The position numbers were made by a program, and so were the translations under genes. This document shows positions 14,961-23,368 of a DNA stretch of 64,000 nt, in pieces; positions within the stretch are counted from its first letter, which is position 1; each line of letters starts with the position of its first letter. The notes beneath the pieces were generated by a model. The model did not search any database. It was given only the letters and a program-made list of their open reading frames with translations, and had not been told where the DNA came from. Source of the stretch: Bacillus_BA songklensis (GTDB lineage: Bacteria > Bacillota > Bacilli > Bacillales > Bacillaceae_H); the NCBI RefSeq assembly GCF_042649685.1, contig NZ_JBHRZT010000032.1:62001-126000 (forward strand), given 5' to 3'.

Positions 14961-16871
14961 TTGGATGTGGCAGAAAAAGTAGAATCAACAATAAATGACC
15001 TTGTTCAACAGTTTAAAGGATACCAAAGCGTGGATGGTGCCTGGCGATATTGCTTAGAAAATGGTCCTGTAACAGATGCGTATTTAATTGTCCTTTTAAG
15101 AATACTTGAAATAAATGAGGAAGAGCTGATTCGCCGACTTGTTAACCAGCTTATGGCCAAGCAGGCGGAAAACGGAGCGTGGAAGCTGTTCCATGATGAG
15201 GAAGGGAATTTGGATGCAACAGTTGAAGCGTATTACGCCTTGCTTTACTCCGGCTATATAAAAAAAGACGAGAAACGGATGCAAGAAGCAAATCGATTCA
15301 TCCGGGAAAATGGTGGGATTTCAAATGTCAAAAGCTTGCTGACACAAATTCTTCTTGCATTAACCGGACAAATTCCCTGGCCGGAGAATATAGAAATCCC
15401 GATTGAAATGATTCTTTTTCCTAAATGGTTTCCCTTGAATATATTTGATTTATCAGGTCATGCCCGTGTTCATCTTATTCCGCTTATAATTATGGCAGAT
15501 AAAAATTTTTCGATAAAAAGCCGCTATACTCCTGATATTAGTGATCTTTATGTACAAAATAAACCCTTCAAAAAGTCACACTCTCCCATCGCCCTTTTAT
15601 TTCAATCATTAAATTTTGGGGCCAGGTCACTCTCCTTTCTCTCTGATCGGCTTCATAAAAAAGCGCTCCAACAAGCGGAAAAATTCATGTTAGATCGAAT
15701 CGAGCCTAATGGGACACTTCTCACTTACTCCACTTCTACCATTTTAATGATTTTTGCATTTTTAGCCCTTGGGTATTCAAAAAGCTCCGATGTTATAACC
15801 AATGCTGTACAGGGTGTAAAAACCCTTGTCTATGCAACAAATGAAGGACCTCATTTACAGTTTGCCGCTTCAACAGTATGGGATACAGCTCTGATTAGTC
15901 ATGCAATGCAACAAGCCGGTGTTCCATCAACAGATCCAGTCATTCAAAAATCGTTTAGCTACTTACTTTCACGGCAGCAAAACAAAAAAGCAGATTGGAG
16001 CATTCATAATCCAAATGCGGAGCCGGGAGGGTGGGGTTTTTCAGACATCAATACAAAATACCCTGATCTTGATGATACTGTAGCGGCCTTACGAGCAATT
16101 AAAGATCCAGCATCAGATAATATATCATATCGGGAAGCGTGGAATCGGGGGGTAAACTGGGTTCTTTCCATGCAAAATTCTGACGGGGGGTGGCCGGCTT
16201 TCGAAAAAAATACAGACAAGAGCATGTTAAAATTGATTCCGTTTGAAGGTGCCAAGGATTTTGTCGTTGACTCTCCTACACCGGATTTGAATGGAAGAGT
16301 TCTTCAATTTCTAGGAAAAGAGACAAATTTGAAAAAAGATGATCGCCAAGTGAAAAAAGCGGTCAAATGGCTAATAAAGCAACAAGAATCCAATGGGTCG
16401 TGGTTTGGAAGGTGGGGAATTTCTTATATACACGGTACAAGTGCAGCAGTCATAGGACTCGTTTCTGTAGGGGTATCCAGGCAGCACCCAGCCATTTCAC
16501 GAGCAGTTAAATGGCTGCTTAGCACTCAGAACAAAGATGGAGGATGGGGAGAATCTTGCAGAAGTGATGAGTTGAGAAAATATGTTCCTTTAGGATACAG
16601 CACACCAACTCAAACCGCCTGGGCATTGGAAATGCTGATTGACACACATGAAAAACCGACTGCAGAAATAAATCGCGGGACTGAGTGTTTGATGGAATCA
16701 TTAACAAAAAAAGACTGGATAAGCACATATCCGACTGGAGGGGGACTTGCCGGCATTGCCTATTTTTATTTTCATAGTTTAAATCATGCCTGGGCCTTAC
16801 TCACTCTCGCAAAATATAAACAAAAGTATATAGAAAAGAGACCTTTATCATTTTACTCACTCCGCAGATAG
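14961..16871 (+). CDS. sqhC: Squalene-hopene cyclase / sporulenol synthase-type terpene cyclase
   Basis: About 636 residues, close to the 632 of B. subtilis SqhC. It is a class II terpene cyclase that protonates and folds a C30 or C35 isoprenoid on the membrane. The catalytic DXDD motif is DLDD in KYPDLDDTVAALRA. Several QW repeats are visible (QNSDGGWPAFE, QQESNGSWFGRWG, QNKDGGWGES, GGGLAGIAYFYFHS near the end). TTG 14961 is preferred because GAGGAGAGG then stands at normal spacing; in-frame GTG 14967 and TTG 14940 are alternatives. No squalene synthase gene is near, so hopanoid versus sesquarterpene product cannot be told. Confidence 0.9.
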   Translation: MDVAEKVESTINDLVQQFKGYQSVDGAWRYCLENGPVTDAYLIVLLRILEINEEELIRRLVNQLMAKQAENGAWKLFHDEEGNLDATVEAYYALLYSGYIKKDEKRMQEANRFIRENGGISNVKSLLTQILLALTGQIPWPENIEIPIEMILFPKWFPLNIFDLSGHARVHLIPLIIMADKNFSIKSRYTPDISDLYVQNKPFKKSHSPIALLFQSLNFGARSLSFLSDRLHKKALQQAEKFMLDRIEPNGTLLTYSTSTILMIFAFLALGYSKSSDVITNAVQGVKTLVYATNEGPHLQFAASTVWDTALISHAMQQAGVPSTDPVIQKSFSYLLSRQQNKKADWSIHNPNAEPGGWGFSDINTKYPDLDDTVAALRAIKDPASDNISYREAWNRGVNWVLSMQNSDGGWPAFEKNTDKSMLKLIPFEGAKDFVVDSPTPDLNGRVLQFLGKETNLKKDDRQVKKAVKWLIKQQESNGSWFGRWGISYIHGTSAAVIGLVSVGVSRQHPAISRAVKWLLSTQNKDGGWGESCRSDELRKYVPLGYSTPTQTAWALEMLIDTHEKPTAEINRGTECLMESLTKKDWISTYPTGGGLAGIAYFYFHSLNHAWALLTLAKYKQKYIEKRPLSFYSLRR

Positions 16872-17105
16872 AGTGGGAAAAGATTCATATTCATCGTCAT
16901 CACCTTGGCCATTCTGCGATTTGGCGTTCAGCGTATGGCTGCCCTTACTATTGTTAAGCATACATCGTATTCGAAGAAAACAAATGGCTGGGGAGAAGGA
17001 AAAGGAGGTGTCCCAAAACACTGAAGTCCTGTACCTCCCCCCTCCAAAAAAGAAGAAGCAAGTAAGTAACAAACTTTCCTACTCCATTTAAAAATGAATG
17101 GGGAA

Positions 17106-17288
17106 CTAATAAATTTCTTTAATGTCGGATAAGCGGATGGAAAAAATTTGTTGTTGTTCGTCTTTTAAAGAAAGAGTTTGCTCGTTCAGATTCAGATTGC
17201 AAACGCGTCCCTTACATGTTTTTAATGTTCCGTTTTTATAATAGTTGACCGTCACCAGGTGATTTTCCCGTAATGCTTTTAGAATCAT
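17106..17288 (-). CDS. Small YolD-like protein
   Basis: 60 residues that read like the beta-barrel core of YolD-type proteins: VTVNYYKNGTLKTCKGRV, then LNEQTLSLKDEQ, then IFSIRLSDIKEIY. YolD members are usually about 100 residues, so this is a short or trimmed version. The ATG is preceded by AAAGGAGAT at good spacing, supporting a real gene. YolD proteins often accompany Y-family polymerases such as UvrX, but none is present here and no function can be given. Confidence 0.6.
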   Translation of the reverse strand: MILKALRENHLVTVNYYKNGTLKTCKGRVCNLNLNEQTLSLKDEQQQIFSIRLSDIKEIY

Positions 17289-17549
17289 TTTTTAATCTCC
17301 TTTCTTTTTTAATGAAGAGTCTGTATAAAAAGTCGCTCGAATAATGGACTGAATTGAGTAAAATACACAACAGCAATTTATATTATTAGTATACATCAGA
17401 ATTAAGTAAGCGTTTACATTAATGTTTGAACAATTTGTGAAAATTTGAACAAAAAAAGAGATTTATTTGACTGAGAAAAAACCCGGGATTTCACGGAGGT
17501 TTGTCAGACGCCGGAACATCAAGATGAAAAAATAAAGGAAACTTCCATC
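17289..17549. other. Intergenic region with a cre-like site
   Basis: AT-rich DNA upstream of the YolD-like gene. It holds the cre-like site at 17405 and, at about 17481-17500, an AACCCGGGATTT stretch leading into the IS605-end-like repeat. No ORF with a ribosome site is visible. Confidence 0.3.
17405..17418. promoter_or_regulatory. Candidate cre (CcpA site)
   Basis: AGTAAGCGTTTACA matches 13 of 14 positions of the cre consensus. It lies about 120 bases upstream of the YolD-like gene on the opposite strand; which promoter it serves is unclear. Confidence 0.4.
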
Positions 17550-17585
17550 AGTGGGGGTCTTACTGTCCGTTAATGCGGGATAAAA
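17550..17585 (+). repeat. IS605-end-like repeat, copy 2 (3' part only)
   Basis: 36 bases identical at 34 positions to 9244-9279, including the CCG-TTAATG-CGG hairpin and the TAAAA tail. The upstream stem of copy 1 is degraded here. No transposase is nearby. Confidence 0.55.
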
Positions 17586-17763
17586 TCATTTCAAAGTTGA
17601 TAACGATGTCTAAAGACACTTTTCATCGAAAAGCCAAAATGGATACGATTGACGTAATAGGATATAACGGAGTAACTTGGGGAAGGGGAATAGAAAAGTC
17701 ATCATGAACTCTAAGGTGAGAAGTTAAAATAAGAACGACCTTATAGGAAGGAGAAACGAGACC

Positions 17764-18627
17764 ATGAAACAAGTAGCTGTTGCAATCATTCATGGGATGG
17801 GAATTCAAAAAGAAGACTATGCAGAAGACATGGAAGTTCTGCTTCAGCAAGCGTTTTTGGAAAAAGCAAAGCCCTTCGTGAGCGGCCCTTTTTCTCCGAT
17901 TGTGATCGAATCTGTTTACTGGGCAGAAATATTTGGGGACAGGGAAGAAGAGCTATTTCAAAGTTTGGTGATAAACAACCATCTTCGCTATAAAGGGCTT
18001 AGACGTTTTGTGATTCAGTATTTGGCGGATGTTATTGCCTATCAGCCTGTTGAAACCGCCAAACATAATTATCATCGTGTCCATCAAAAGCTGGCTGACG
18101 TTTTGCGTGTTCTTGCCGGGAAGGCTGGACATCATGCGCCGCTGTGTGTGATTTCACATAGTTTAGGTTCAGTCATTGCCAGCAACTATTTTTATGATTT
18201 ACAAATCAACCAGGGAAACGCGCAATTGCCTGTAAGCGAATTGTCTCCTTTGGAAAAGGGGGATTCTTTGGCGCTGTTTTATACATTAGGTACGACATTG
18301 CCGTTGTGGAGCCTCCGATATGACAACTTTGACAGGCCCATTCAAATCCCGTCCCATAAACTGCACCAGTACTACCCGAACTTAGAAGGAGAATGGATCA
18401 ATTTCTACGATAAAGATGATATCTTATCATACCCATTAAAACAAGTAAGCCCTGAATACAATCGAGCGGTGAATGAGGATAGGGAAATCAATGCGGGGGA
18501 TATATGGAAAAGCTGGAATCCGCTTTCGCACTCTGCTTATTTAACCGATAAGGATGTCATAGAGCCGATTGTTAATGGGCTGTTTACGGTATGGGCACAT
18601 ATAAACAACATCGAATTACATGAATAA
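17764..18627 (+). CDS. Alpha/beta-hydrolase (lipase-like) protein
   Basis: 287 residues. An N-terminal HGMGIQ oxyanion-type segment and the nucleophile elbow ISHSLGS (a GxSxG variant with Ser in place of the first Gly) at about residues 134-140 show an alpha/beta-hydrolase. The likely catalytic His lies in NPLSHSAYLTD near residue 260, with Asp candidates around FYDKDD. No signal peptide, so cytoplasmic. AAGGAGAAACGAG precedes the ATG. Substrate unknown; related Bacillales proteins are annotated only as hydrolases. It stands alone and converges on a polysaccharide deacetylase gene. Confidence 0.75.
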   Translation: MKQVAVAIIHGMGIQKEDYAEDMEVLLQQAFLEKAKPFVSGPFSPIVIESVYWAEIFGDREEELFQSLVINNHLRYKGLRRFVIQYLADVIAYQPVETAKHNYHRVHQKLADVLRVLAGKAGHHAPLCVISHSLGSVIASNYFYDLQINQGNAQLPVSELSPLEKGDSLALFYTLGTTLPLWSLRYDNFDRPIQIPSHKLHQYYPNLEGEWINFYDKDDILSYPLKQVSPEYNRAVNEDREINAGDIWKSWNPLSHSAYLTDKDVIEPIVNGLFTVWAHINNIELHE

Positions 18628-18670
18628 CTGTTTCAAAGTAAGGAACAGTAGAAGCAATGCTCGAAAGATC

Positions 18671-18711
18671 AATAGCCGACCGAAAAATGACGGCCGGCTA
18701 TATTTTATTTT
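18671..18711. terminator. Bidirectional terminator between convergent genes
   Basis: ATAGCCGACCG pairs with CGGCCGGCTAT around an 8-base loop, followed by a T-rich run. It lies between the hydrolase gene (+) and the deacetylase gene (-) and may serve both. Confidence 0.75.
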
Positions 18712-19439
18712 GGTTTGATTGCTTCCGCAAATTCTTCCAGCGTTGTCGAATACTTGACATAAATACGGGGAAGAAGATAAAGCTCGTTCGGAACCCCTTT
18801 TTTAACATAAGGTCCGGGCGTTGTCGTAACCGCAAAGCGATAGTATTTTTTCGTTTCGTCGATTACCCGATTATTGAAGTCCCCATAAGGATAGGCAAGT
18901 GCAATGACCGGTTTGCCTGTAATTCGTTCAATCTTTTCTTTCGATTTCCCGAGTTCGTAATCATAATCCGTTATTTTCCTCAAATCGGGGTGTGTGGCGG
19001 TATGTGATTGGATGGAAAAGAAACCGGAATCGGCCAAGATTTTTAATTCCGATTTTGATAAACGATTGGAGCGGCCGATGAAATCAGAAATGACAAATAA
19101 AGTGGCGGCCGGCTTGAAACGGGAATCTTTAAGCTTTTGGAACACTTTCAATACATTCAGGTTATTTTTGTACCCATCATCCACTGTAATGAAAATGGGT
19201 TTGTTGACTTTATCGATGTTATTCCATTGTTCAAACGTTAACAATGTATAGCCGTTATCCTTCAAATAGGCCATTTGTTTTTCAAAGTTTGCAGGAGTGA
19301 CATATAAGGCCTTCGAGCCGCTTCCTGTGAATTCATCAATGGAGTGGTAAATGAGAATGGGGACCTGGCGCTGTGCTGCTCCTTTTGATGGCGGCCCCAG
19401 TACAAGAAGAAACGAAAAGAGTACAACAAGGATTCGCAT
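18705..19439 (-). CDS. Secreted polysaccharide deacetylase (NodB-like), YxkH-like
   Basis: 244 residues with an N-terminal signal peptide (RILVVLFSFLLVLG) and no lipobox. The NodB homology domain is marked by ILIYHSIDEF, the metal and catalytic TVDDGYKNN motif (Asp-Asp), the metal-binding SHTATHPDL (HxxxH), and the YPYGDFN motif. Such enzymes remove N- or O-acetyl groups from wall or exopolysaccharide sugars. GGGAGGAATTTC precedes the ATG. It is not beside the polysaccharide locus, which starts about 7 kb away, but it could act on that polymer or on peptidoglycan. Confidence 0.88.
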   Translation of the reverse strand: MRILVVLFSFLLVLGPPSKGAAQRQVPILIYHSIDEFTGSGSKALYVTPANFEKQMAYLKDNGYTLLTFEQWNNIDKVNKPIFITVDDGYKNNLNVLKVFQKLKDSRFKPAATLFVISDFIGRSNRLSKSELKILADSGFFSIQSHTATHPDLRKITDYDYELGKSKEKIERITGKPVIALAYPYGDFNNRVIDETKKYYRFAVTTTPGPYVKKGVPNELYLLPRIYVKYSTTLEEFAEAIKPK

Positions 19440-19742
19440 GAAATTCCTCCCTCTATCACCTAATCAGTGGAAATGCTCTTGTTCATTATTATTGTTCCGA
19501 ACTGACTTCATATTATGAAGATGATAGACGAAGAGTTGAATACCATAATGAGACGCTCGAATTAGGATGCTATACATACAGGAGGGTTTTTTATTTAGGG
19601 GGACTTAAAAATTGTGTATTGAATATAGATGTAGAAAATATAGATGTAGAAAAAGGAGCGTTTAAAAAAGTGAAAAAAAGGTGAAAAACAAGTTTTTTCT
19701 GCTTGTTTTTTTATATAATATTTTTATACTTTTTAAGGCCAG
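19440..19742. other. Intergenic region with short tandem repeat and small hairpin
   Basis: AT-rich DNA between divergent genes. It holds a 15-base tandem repeat at 19622 and the hairpin AAAAACAAG/CTTGTTTTT (19684-19710) followed by T residues, which would stop a transcript starting inside this region. No ORF of credible length is seen, so a small RNA or an attenuator is possible but unproven. Confidence 0.3.
19622..19651. repeat. 15-bp tandem duplication
   Basis: AATATAGATGTAGAA occurs twice back to back just before an AAAGGAG sequence that has no proper reading frame behind it. Confidence 0.7.
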
Positions 19743-20204
19743 GTGTATGAATTGGAAAAAATTAAAATTGAGCAGGTAATCAATGAGTTGCTAATGCGTT
19801 CAGGCAGCGCGGCTCGTGTGCAGCTTGAATCTTATTTTCCGGAAGGCCGTTTGGTCGGAGGAAAATACAGTATGAACCAACACACAATTACAATGTATAT
19901 TGGAGTAATCACAGAACAGTGTTTGCAAATGTTTTCGTCGCTAGATTATATGATAGATTATTTTACCGTAGTGTTTGCTCATGAACTTGGACATGCTGAA
20001 GATCAAGATTTATCAAACCTTGCTGAGCAATTAGAGATATGCTCGACTGAAAGAGAACGAAATATGATTTCCTTAAAGATTGAGGAAAATGCCTGGGAAT
20101 TCGCCGAGCGGCTGCTCCCTGAAATGGATCAGGCATTTATGAAGAAAATTGTTTTTTATTCTTTGGAGCCATACCGTGAGAAAATACAAATGGAAATCGC
20201 CTAA
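19743..20204 (+). CDS. Zincin-like protein with HELGH motif
   Basis: 153 residues in which VVFAHELGHAEDQD (about residues 77-90) provides an HExxH zinc site, followed by Glu-rich helices (ERERNMISLKIEENAWEFAE). It resembles ImmA/IrrE-type or small gluzincin-like proteins, but I see no helix-turn-helix. No signal peptide. The GTG at 19743 and the TTG at 19752 are both possible starts. The stop codon lies inside the left terminal repeat of a MITE-like element, so the original C terminus may have been replaced. Protease activity is inferred from the motif only. Confidence 0.65.
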   Translation: MYELEKIKIEQVINELLMRSGSAARVQLESYFPEGRLVGGKYSMNQHTITMYIGVITEQCLQMFSSLDYMIDYFTVVFAHELGHAEDQDLSNLAEQLEICSTERERNMISLKIEENAWEFAERLLPEMDQAFMKKIVFYSLEPYREKIQMEIA

Positions 20205-20386
20205 TATATAAATCCACATAACTCATGGAACATGGATAAAAAAACATCCATGTTCCATGAGTGAAGCATCAGGGGTTGACAAGAACCTTTGGATTGTGTG
20301 CTCATTCAAGATGAGAGAACAGAAGGGCCGTGAATAGAACAAAGTGCGGTGACACGTATTAAAAATGAACGTGGATTTATATAATA
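20202..20386. mobile_element. MITE-like element with 16-bp terminal inverted repeats
   Basis: The left end TAATATATAAATCCAC (20202-20217) and the right end GTGGATTTATATAATA (20371-20386) are inverted repeats with 15 of 16 matches. Inside lies a perfect 17-base hairpin (20221-20262) and a segment (about 20290-20365) related to 47091-47152 and 58955-59015. No ORF; about 185 bases. Transposition history is inferred. Confidence 0.6.
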
Positions 20387-20426
20387 AAAGGCTGTTCCCT
20401 CTCAATACGTTGAGAGGGAACAGCCT
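20386..20426. terminator. Bidirectional terminator
   Basis: AAAAGGCTGTTCCCTCTCAA pairs perfectly with its complement around a TACG tetraloop and ends in TTTT. It lies at the 3' end of nupC (-) and downstream of the zincin gene (+). Confidence 0.85.
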
Positions 20427-20439
20427 TTTGCGTTCAATA

Positions 20440-21621
20440 CTATAAAACAAAACTTACGATAATAGCGGATAAGACACTGACTAATGTAGCACCGTATAAT
20501 AGTTTTAAACCGAAGCGCGCTACTGCGTTTCCTTGTTTTTCATTTAGCCCTTTCACCGCACCGGCGATAATTCCGATTGATGAGAAGTTTGCAAACGATA
20601 CAAGGAATACGGAAATGATTCCTAATGTACGCGGGCTCATTTCTGGTGCCACTTTCGCCAAATCCATCATGGCCACGAATTCGTTTGTTACAAGTTTTGT
20701 TGCCATGATTCCGCCGGCTTGAACCACTTCAGCAAGCGGTACACCCATAATAAAAGCAAATGGGGCAAAGAGATATCCTAAAATTTCTTGGAATGTGATT
20801 CCGAATGCTAAATCAAATACATTATTGATCGCCGCCATTAATGAAACGAAACCGATTAACATGGCACCGACAATGATGGCGACTTTAAATCCATCAAGAA
20901 TGTACTCTCCCAACATTTCGAAGAAGCTTTGTTTTTCCTCTTCCTGAATTTCTAAAATATCCTCACGGTCATCTACTGTGTAAGGATTGATAATAGAGGT
21001 GATAATAAAACCACCGAATAAGTTGATGACAATCGCTGTTACGACATATTTCGGTTCAATCATGGTCATATACGCGCCGACGATTGACATCGACACTGTT
21101 GACATCGCTGATGCACATAGTGTGTATAAGCGGTGAGGCGGTAATTGACCAAGCTGTTTTTTCACCGTAATGAATACTTCAGATTGTCCGACCATGGCAG
21201 AAGCGACGGCGTTGTAAGATTCTAGTTTACCCATTCCGTTAATCTTGCTTAATAACAATCCGATTCCTTTCATGATGAAGGGAAGGATTTTGAAATACTG
21301 GAAGATTCCAATTAAAACTGAGATAAACACAATTGGAAGCAGCACGTTGATGAAGAACGGCATTGTGCCTTCGTTGGCTATTCCGCCAAACACGAACCCG
21401 ATCCCTTCACCGGCATATTCAAGCAGCTTCTCAAAGACGCCTGCAATTCCTTTGATTAATACTAATCCAAATTTCGTGTTCAATAATACGTATGATAAGA
21501 TTAATTGAATGACCACCATGACAGCGATTGGTTTATACTTAATATTTTTACGGTTATTGCTTGCTAAAAGCGCTAAACCAAGGACGACGATTAACCCTAT
21601 AATAGAAATTAAATATTGCAT
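20440..21621 (-). CDS. nupC: Concentrative nucleoside transporter NupC family
   Basis: 393 residues, all-membrane, of the CNT family that imports nucleosides with H+ or Na+. Family blocks visible are GGIANEGTMPFFINVLLPIVF, the central GQSEVFITVKKQL motif, STVSMSIVGAYMTM and the C-terminal VSFANFSSIGIIAG. The frame continues upstream to 21684, but ATG 21621 has GCGGAGGCAATC ahead of it and starts the normal first helix. It lies 104 bases downstream of cdd on the same strand, forming a pyrimidine nucleoside uptake and salvage unit. Confidence 0.9.
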   Translation of the reverse strand: MQYLISIIGLIVVLGLALLASNNRKNIKYKPIAVMVVIQLILSYVLLNTKFGLVLIKGIAGVFEKLLEYAGEGIGFVFGGIANEGTMPFFINVLLPIVFISVLIGIFQYFKILPFIMKGIGLLLSKINGMGKLESYNAVASAMVGQSEVFITVKKQLGQLPPHRLYTLCASAMSTVSMSIVGAYMTMIEPKYVVTAIVINLFGGFIITSIINPYTVDDREDILEIQEEEKQSFFEMLGEYILDGFKVAIIVGAMLIGFVSLMAAINNVFDLAFGITFQEILGYLFAPFAFIMGVPLAEVVQAGGIMATKLVTNEFVAMMDLAKVAPEMSPRTLGIISVFLVSFANFSSIGIIAGAVKGLNEKQGNAVARFGLKLLYGATLVSVLSAIIVSFVL

Positions 21622-21725
21622 GATTGCCTCCGCTAAGTAGTATAGTATGACAGAAGTATGGCTGCATCTTGTATACGATTTCAAACCTTGATGCGAAATT
21701 ACTAACGATAAATATCCTTAAAATG

Positions 21726-22124
21726 TTATCGATTCAAATCTTTTGAAGAGAAAAAACCGGGTAACAATTCCTGTATAGATGTTTCTGTGACATCACCTTT
21801 TAAATTGGTTAAAATGATTTTCGTGTTTTCATCGCAAAATTCCGCGAGAACCTGGCGGCATGCCCCGCATGGAGAGATAGGTCCCTCTGTATCTCCGGTA
21901 ATAACAATTGCCTTAATGTCTTTTTCCCCATTGGCAACCGCTGTAAACAAAGCCGTTCTTTCTGCGCAATTAGTCAGTCCGTAGGAAGCGTTTTCAATAT
22001 TGCACCCCAAATATACATTGCCGTTTTTCGTTAAAACTGCCGCTCCTACCTGAAAGGCTGAATATGGTGTGTATGCCTGCTTACGGGCTTTGATGGCTTC
22101 ATTAATCAGCATCTTTGTATCCAT
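21726..22124 (-). CDS. cdd: Cytidine deaminase
   Basis: 132 residues, the size of the homotetrameric Bacillus enzyme. It deaminates cytidine and deoxycytidine to uridines. The zinc site is CAE (NCAERTA) and PCGACRQ, with Glu as proton shuttle. YTPYSAFQVGAAV and GCNIENASYG form the substrate pocket. In many Bacillus genomes cdd lies beside era; here it precedes nupC, pairing deamination with nucleoside import. A palindromic tandem repeat lies about 110 bases upstream. Confidence 0.95.
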   Translation of the reverse strand: MDTKMLINEAIKARKQAYTPYSAFQVGAAVLTKNGNVYLGCNIENASYGLTNCAERTALFTAVANGEKDIKAIVITGDTEGPISPCGACRQVLAEFCDENTKIILTNLKGDVTETSIQELLPGFFSSKDLNR

Positions 22125-22229
22125 GTTCTATGCTCCATTCATCATATTTTTATAAAATATTGCTCTTCTTTTTTAGAAAAAATAAATAGGAGAGAAGAAA
22201 GAAATTACGTTTTTTAAAAACTTCTCACA

Positions 22230-22257
22230 TCTGATGTCTGACATCTGATATCGGACA
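22230..22257. promoter_or_regulatory. Tandem palindromic motif upstream of cdd
   Basis: TCTGATGTCTGACA is followed directly by TCTGATATCGGACA (12 of 14 identical). The first unit contains the perfect 13-base palindrome GATGTC-T-GACATC. It lies between divergent cdd and the ASCH gene and looks like a regulator site; the binding protein is unknown. Confidence 0.4.
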
Positions 22258-22413
22258 AACTAACTATAACGTTAAACTACTAAATTTTCAACAAAAAAAT
22301 GATAGAATCATAAACTTTTAGAAAGCGCTTCATTTGATGTGGAGAACAGTACAATATATCAAGCTGATGTGGTATTGTTAAAGTGTATTTGAAAAGAAAG
22401 GGAGGATTTTTCC

Positions 22414-22764
22414 ATGACAGATCAAAATGAAAATAATGTATTACCGCCAAAAACCTGTACGATTGATCGCCTTGTTACTCTAAAGGAAGATGTGGAGAAG
22501 GTTATCGCAGGAAAGAAAACAGCTACCCGCCGTAACGGGAGATATGCCGATGTTGGTGAAATAATGACATTAAAAGGCCATAATTATGTCGTTGAACGTG
22601 TTTACTCACAATCACTCGGCGAATTAACTGACGAACATGTCCGTCAGGAAGGATTCGAGAGTGTAGAGGATTATAAGCAGTCCATTTTGTCCATTCATCC
22701 AGGAATGCCTTGGCTTCCGCAAATGAGAGTGTGGGTTCACGAGTTCCGTCCGATTCAAGAGTAA
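22414..22764 (+). CDS. ASCH-like domain protein
   Basis: 116 residues resembling the ASCH (PUA-like) RNA-binding fold: VEKVIAGKKTATRRNGRY is the typical ASCH segment in which a Lys/Thr/Arg cluster follows the first helix, then DVGEIMTL, and the C terminus carries the VWVHEFRPI strand. GGGAGG precedes the ATG. A role in RNA handling or nucleoside modification is known only for some family members (for example YqfB amidohydrolase); function here is not known. The next gene starts 9 bases on, so they may be cotranscribed. Confidence 0.65.
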   Translation: MTDQNENNVLPPKTCTIDRLVTLKEDVEKVIAGKKTATRRNGRYADVGEIMTLKGHNYVVERVYSQSLGELTDEHVRQEGFESVEDYKQSILSIHPGMPWLPQMRVWVHEFRPIQE

Positions 22765-22773
22765 TTTGAATAC

Positions 22774-23217
22774 ATGATGACCATGCTATATCGATTGCTT
22801 CTTTACATACATATTTTCAGTGTTATCTTGTCTATCGGACCCTTTTTTGTACTCATACCAATAATCAAAAAACTGCGAGACGCCGAAATGCAAGTGCAGC
22901 ATGCGTACTTGGATACGTTCCGGTTTGTAGTCAGGCTTGCCAAGCATGCCGGCCATGTGCTGGTTATATCAGGCATACTGCTTGTTACCGCAGGTCCCTG
23001 GTCATGGGGGACGCCATGGATTTTAGCAACCATTATAATCTTAGCAGGTTCCTTATTCTTCCTGGCACGAGCATTTTCACCAACCATCAGGAGTTTTAAT
23101 GAACAGGGACGGGACAAAGAAGATCTAGTGCGAAAGCTTAACCGCTCGATCTGGATTTATCTTGGCCTGTTGATGATTATGTTATGGTTTATGGTAACGA
23201 AACCTGCCTTGTGGTAA
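22774..23217 (+). CDS. DUF2269-like integral membrane protein
   Basis: 147 residues with four hydrophobic helices (about 5-28, 54-72, 78-98, 124-143). HIFSVILSIGPFFVLIP and the RFVVRLAKHAGHVLVISG segment resemble DUF2269 proteins, whose conserved histidines suggest a heme or metal site within the membrane. The function is unknown. Two ATGs (22774 and 22777) are possible starts. It is probably cotranscribed with the ASCH gene and ends at a terminator at 23287. Confidence 0.6.
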   Translation: MMTMLYRLLLYIHIFSVILSIGPFFVLIPIIKKLRDAEMQVQHAYLDTFRFVVRLAKHAGHVLVISGILLVTAGPWSWGTPWILATIIILAGSLFFLARAFSPTIRSFNEQGRDKEDLVRKLNRSIWIYLGLLMIMLWFMVTKPALW

Positions 23218-23286
23218 AAATTTCAGGATAAATTTATTCAAACGCTGTAAAGTCGGTTTCAATGCAGGAATATAGCAGAACTTAGA

Positions 23287-23326
23287 GATAGGGGAGTAAA
23301 ACTTCCCTATCTTGTTTTATTTTTTG
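23287..23326 (+). terminator. Terminator before the helicase gene
   Basis: GATAGGGGAGT pairs with ACTTCCCTATC around a three-base loop, followed by a T-rich run. Confidence 0.8.
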
Positions 23327-23368
23327 CGGTATGCGGAAAATGAATAAAAAATGATAACAGGTGATCAC

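Noticed and set aside
16873..17091. Short frame directly after the terpene cyclase gene
   Set aside because: No ribosome site, Lys/Pro low-complexity end, and no recognisable domain.
22319..22334. GAAAGCGCTTCAT considered as a cre site
   Set aside because: One base is missing relative to the palindromic cre and only about 10 of 14 consensus positions match.
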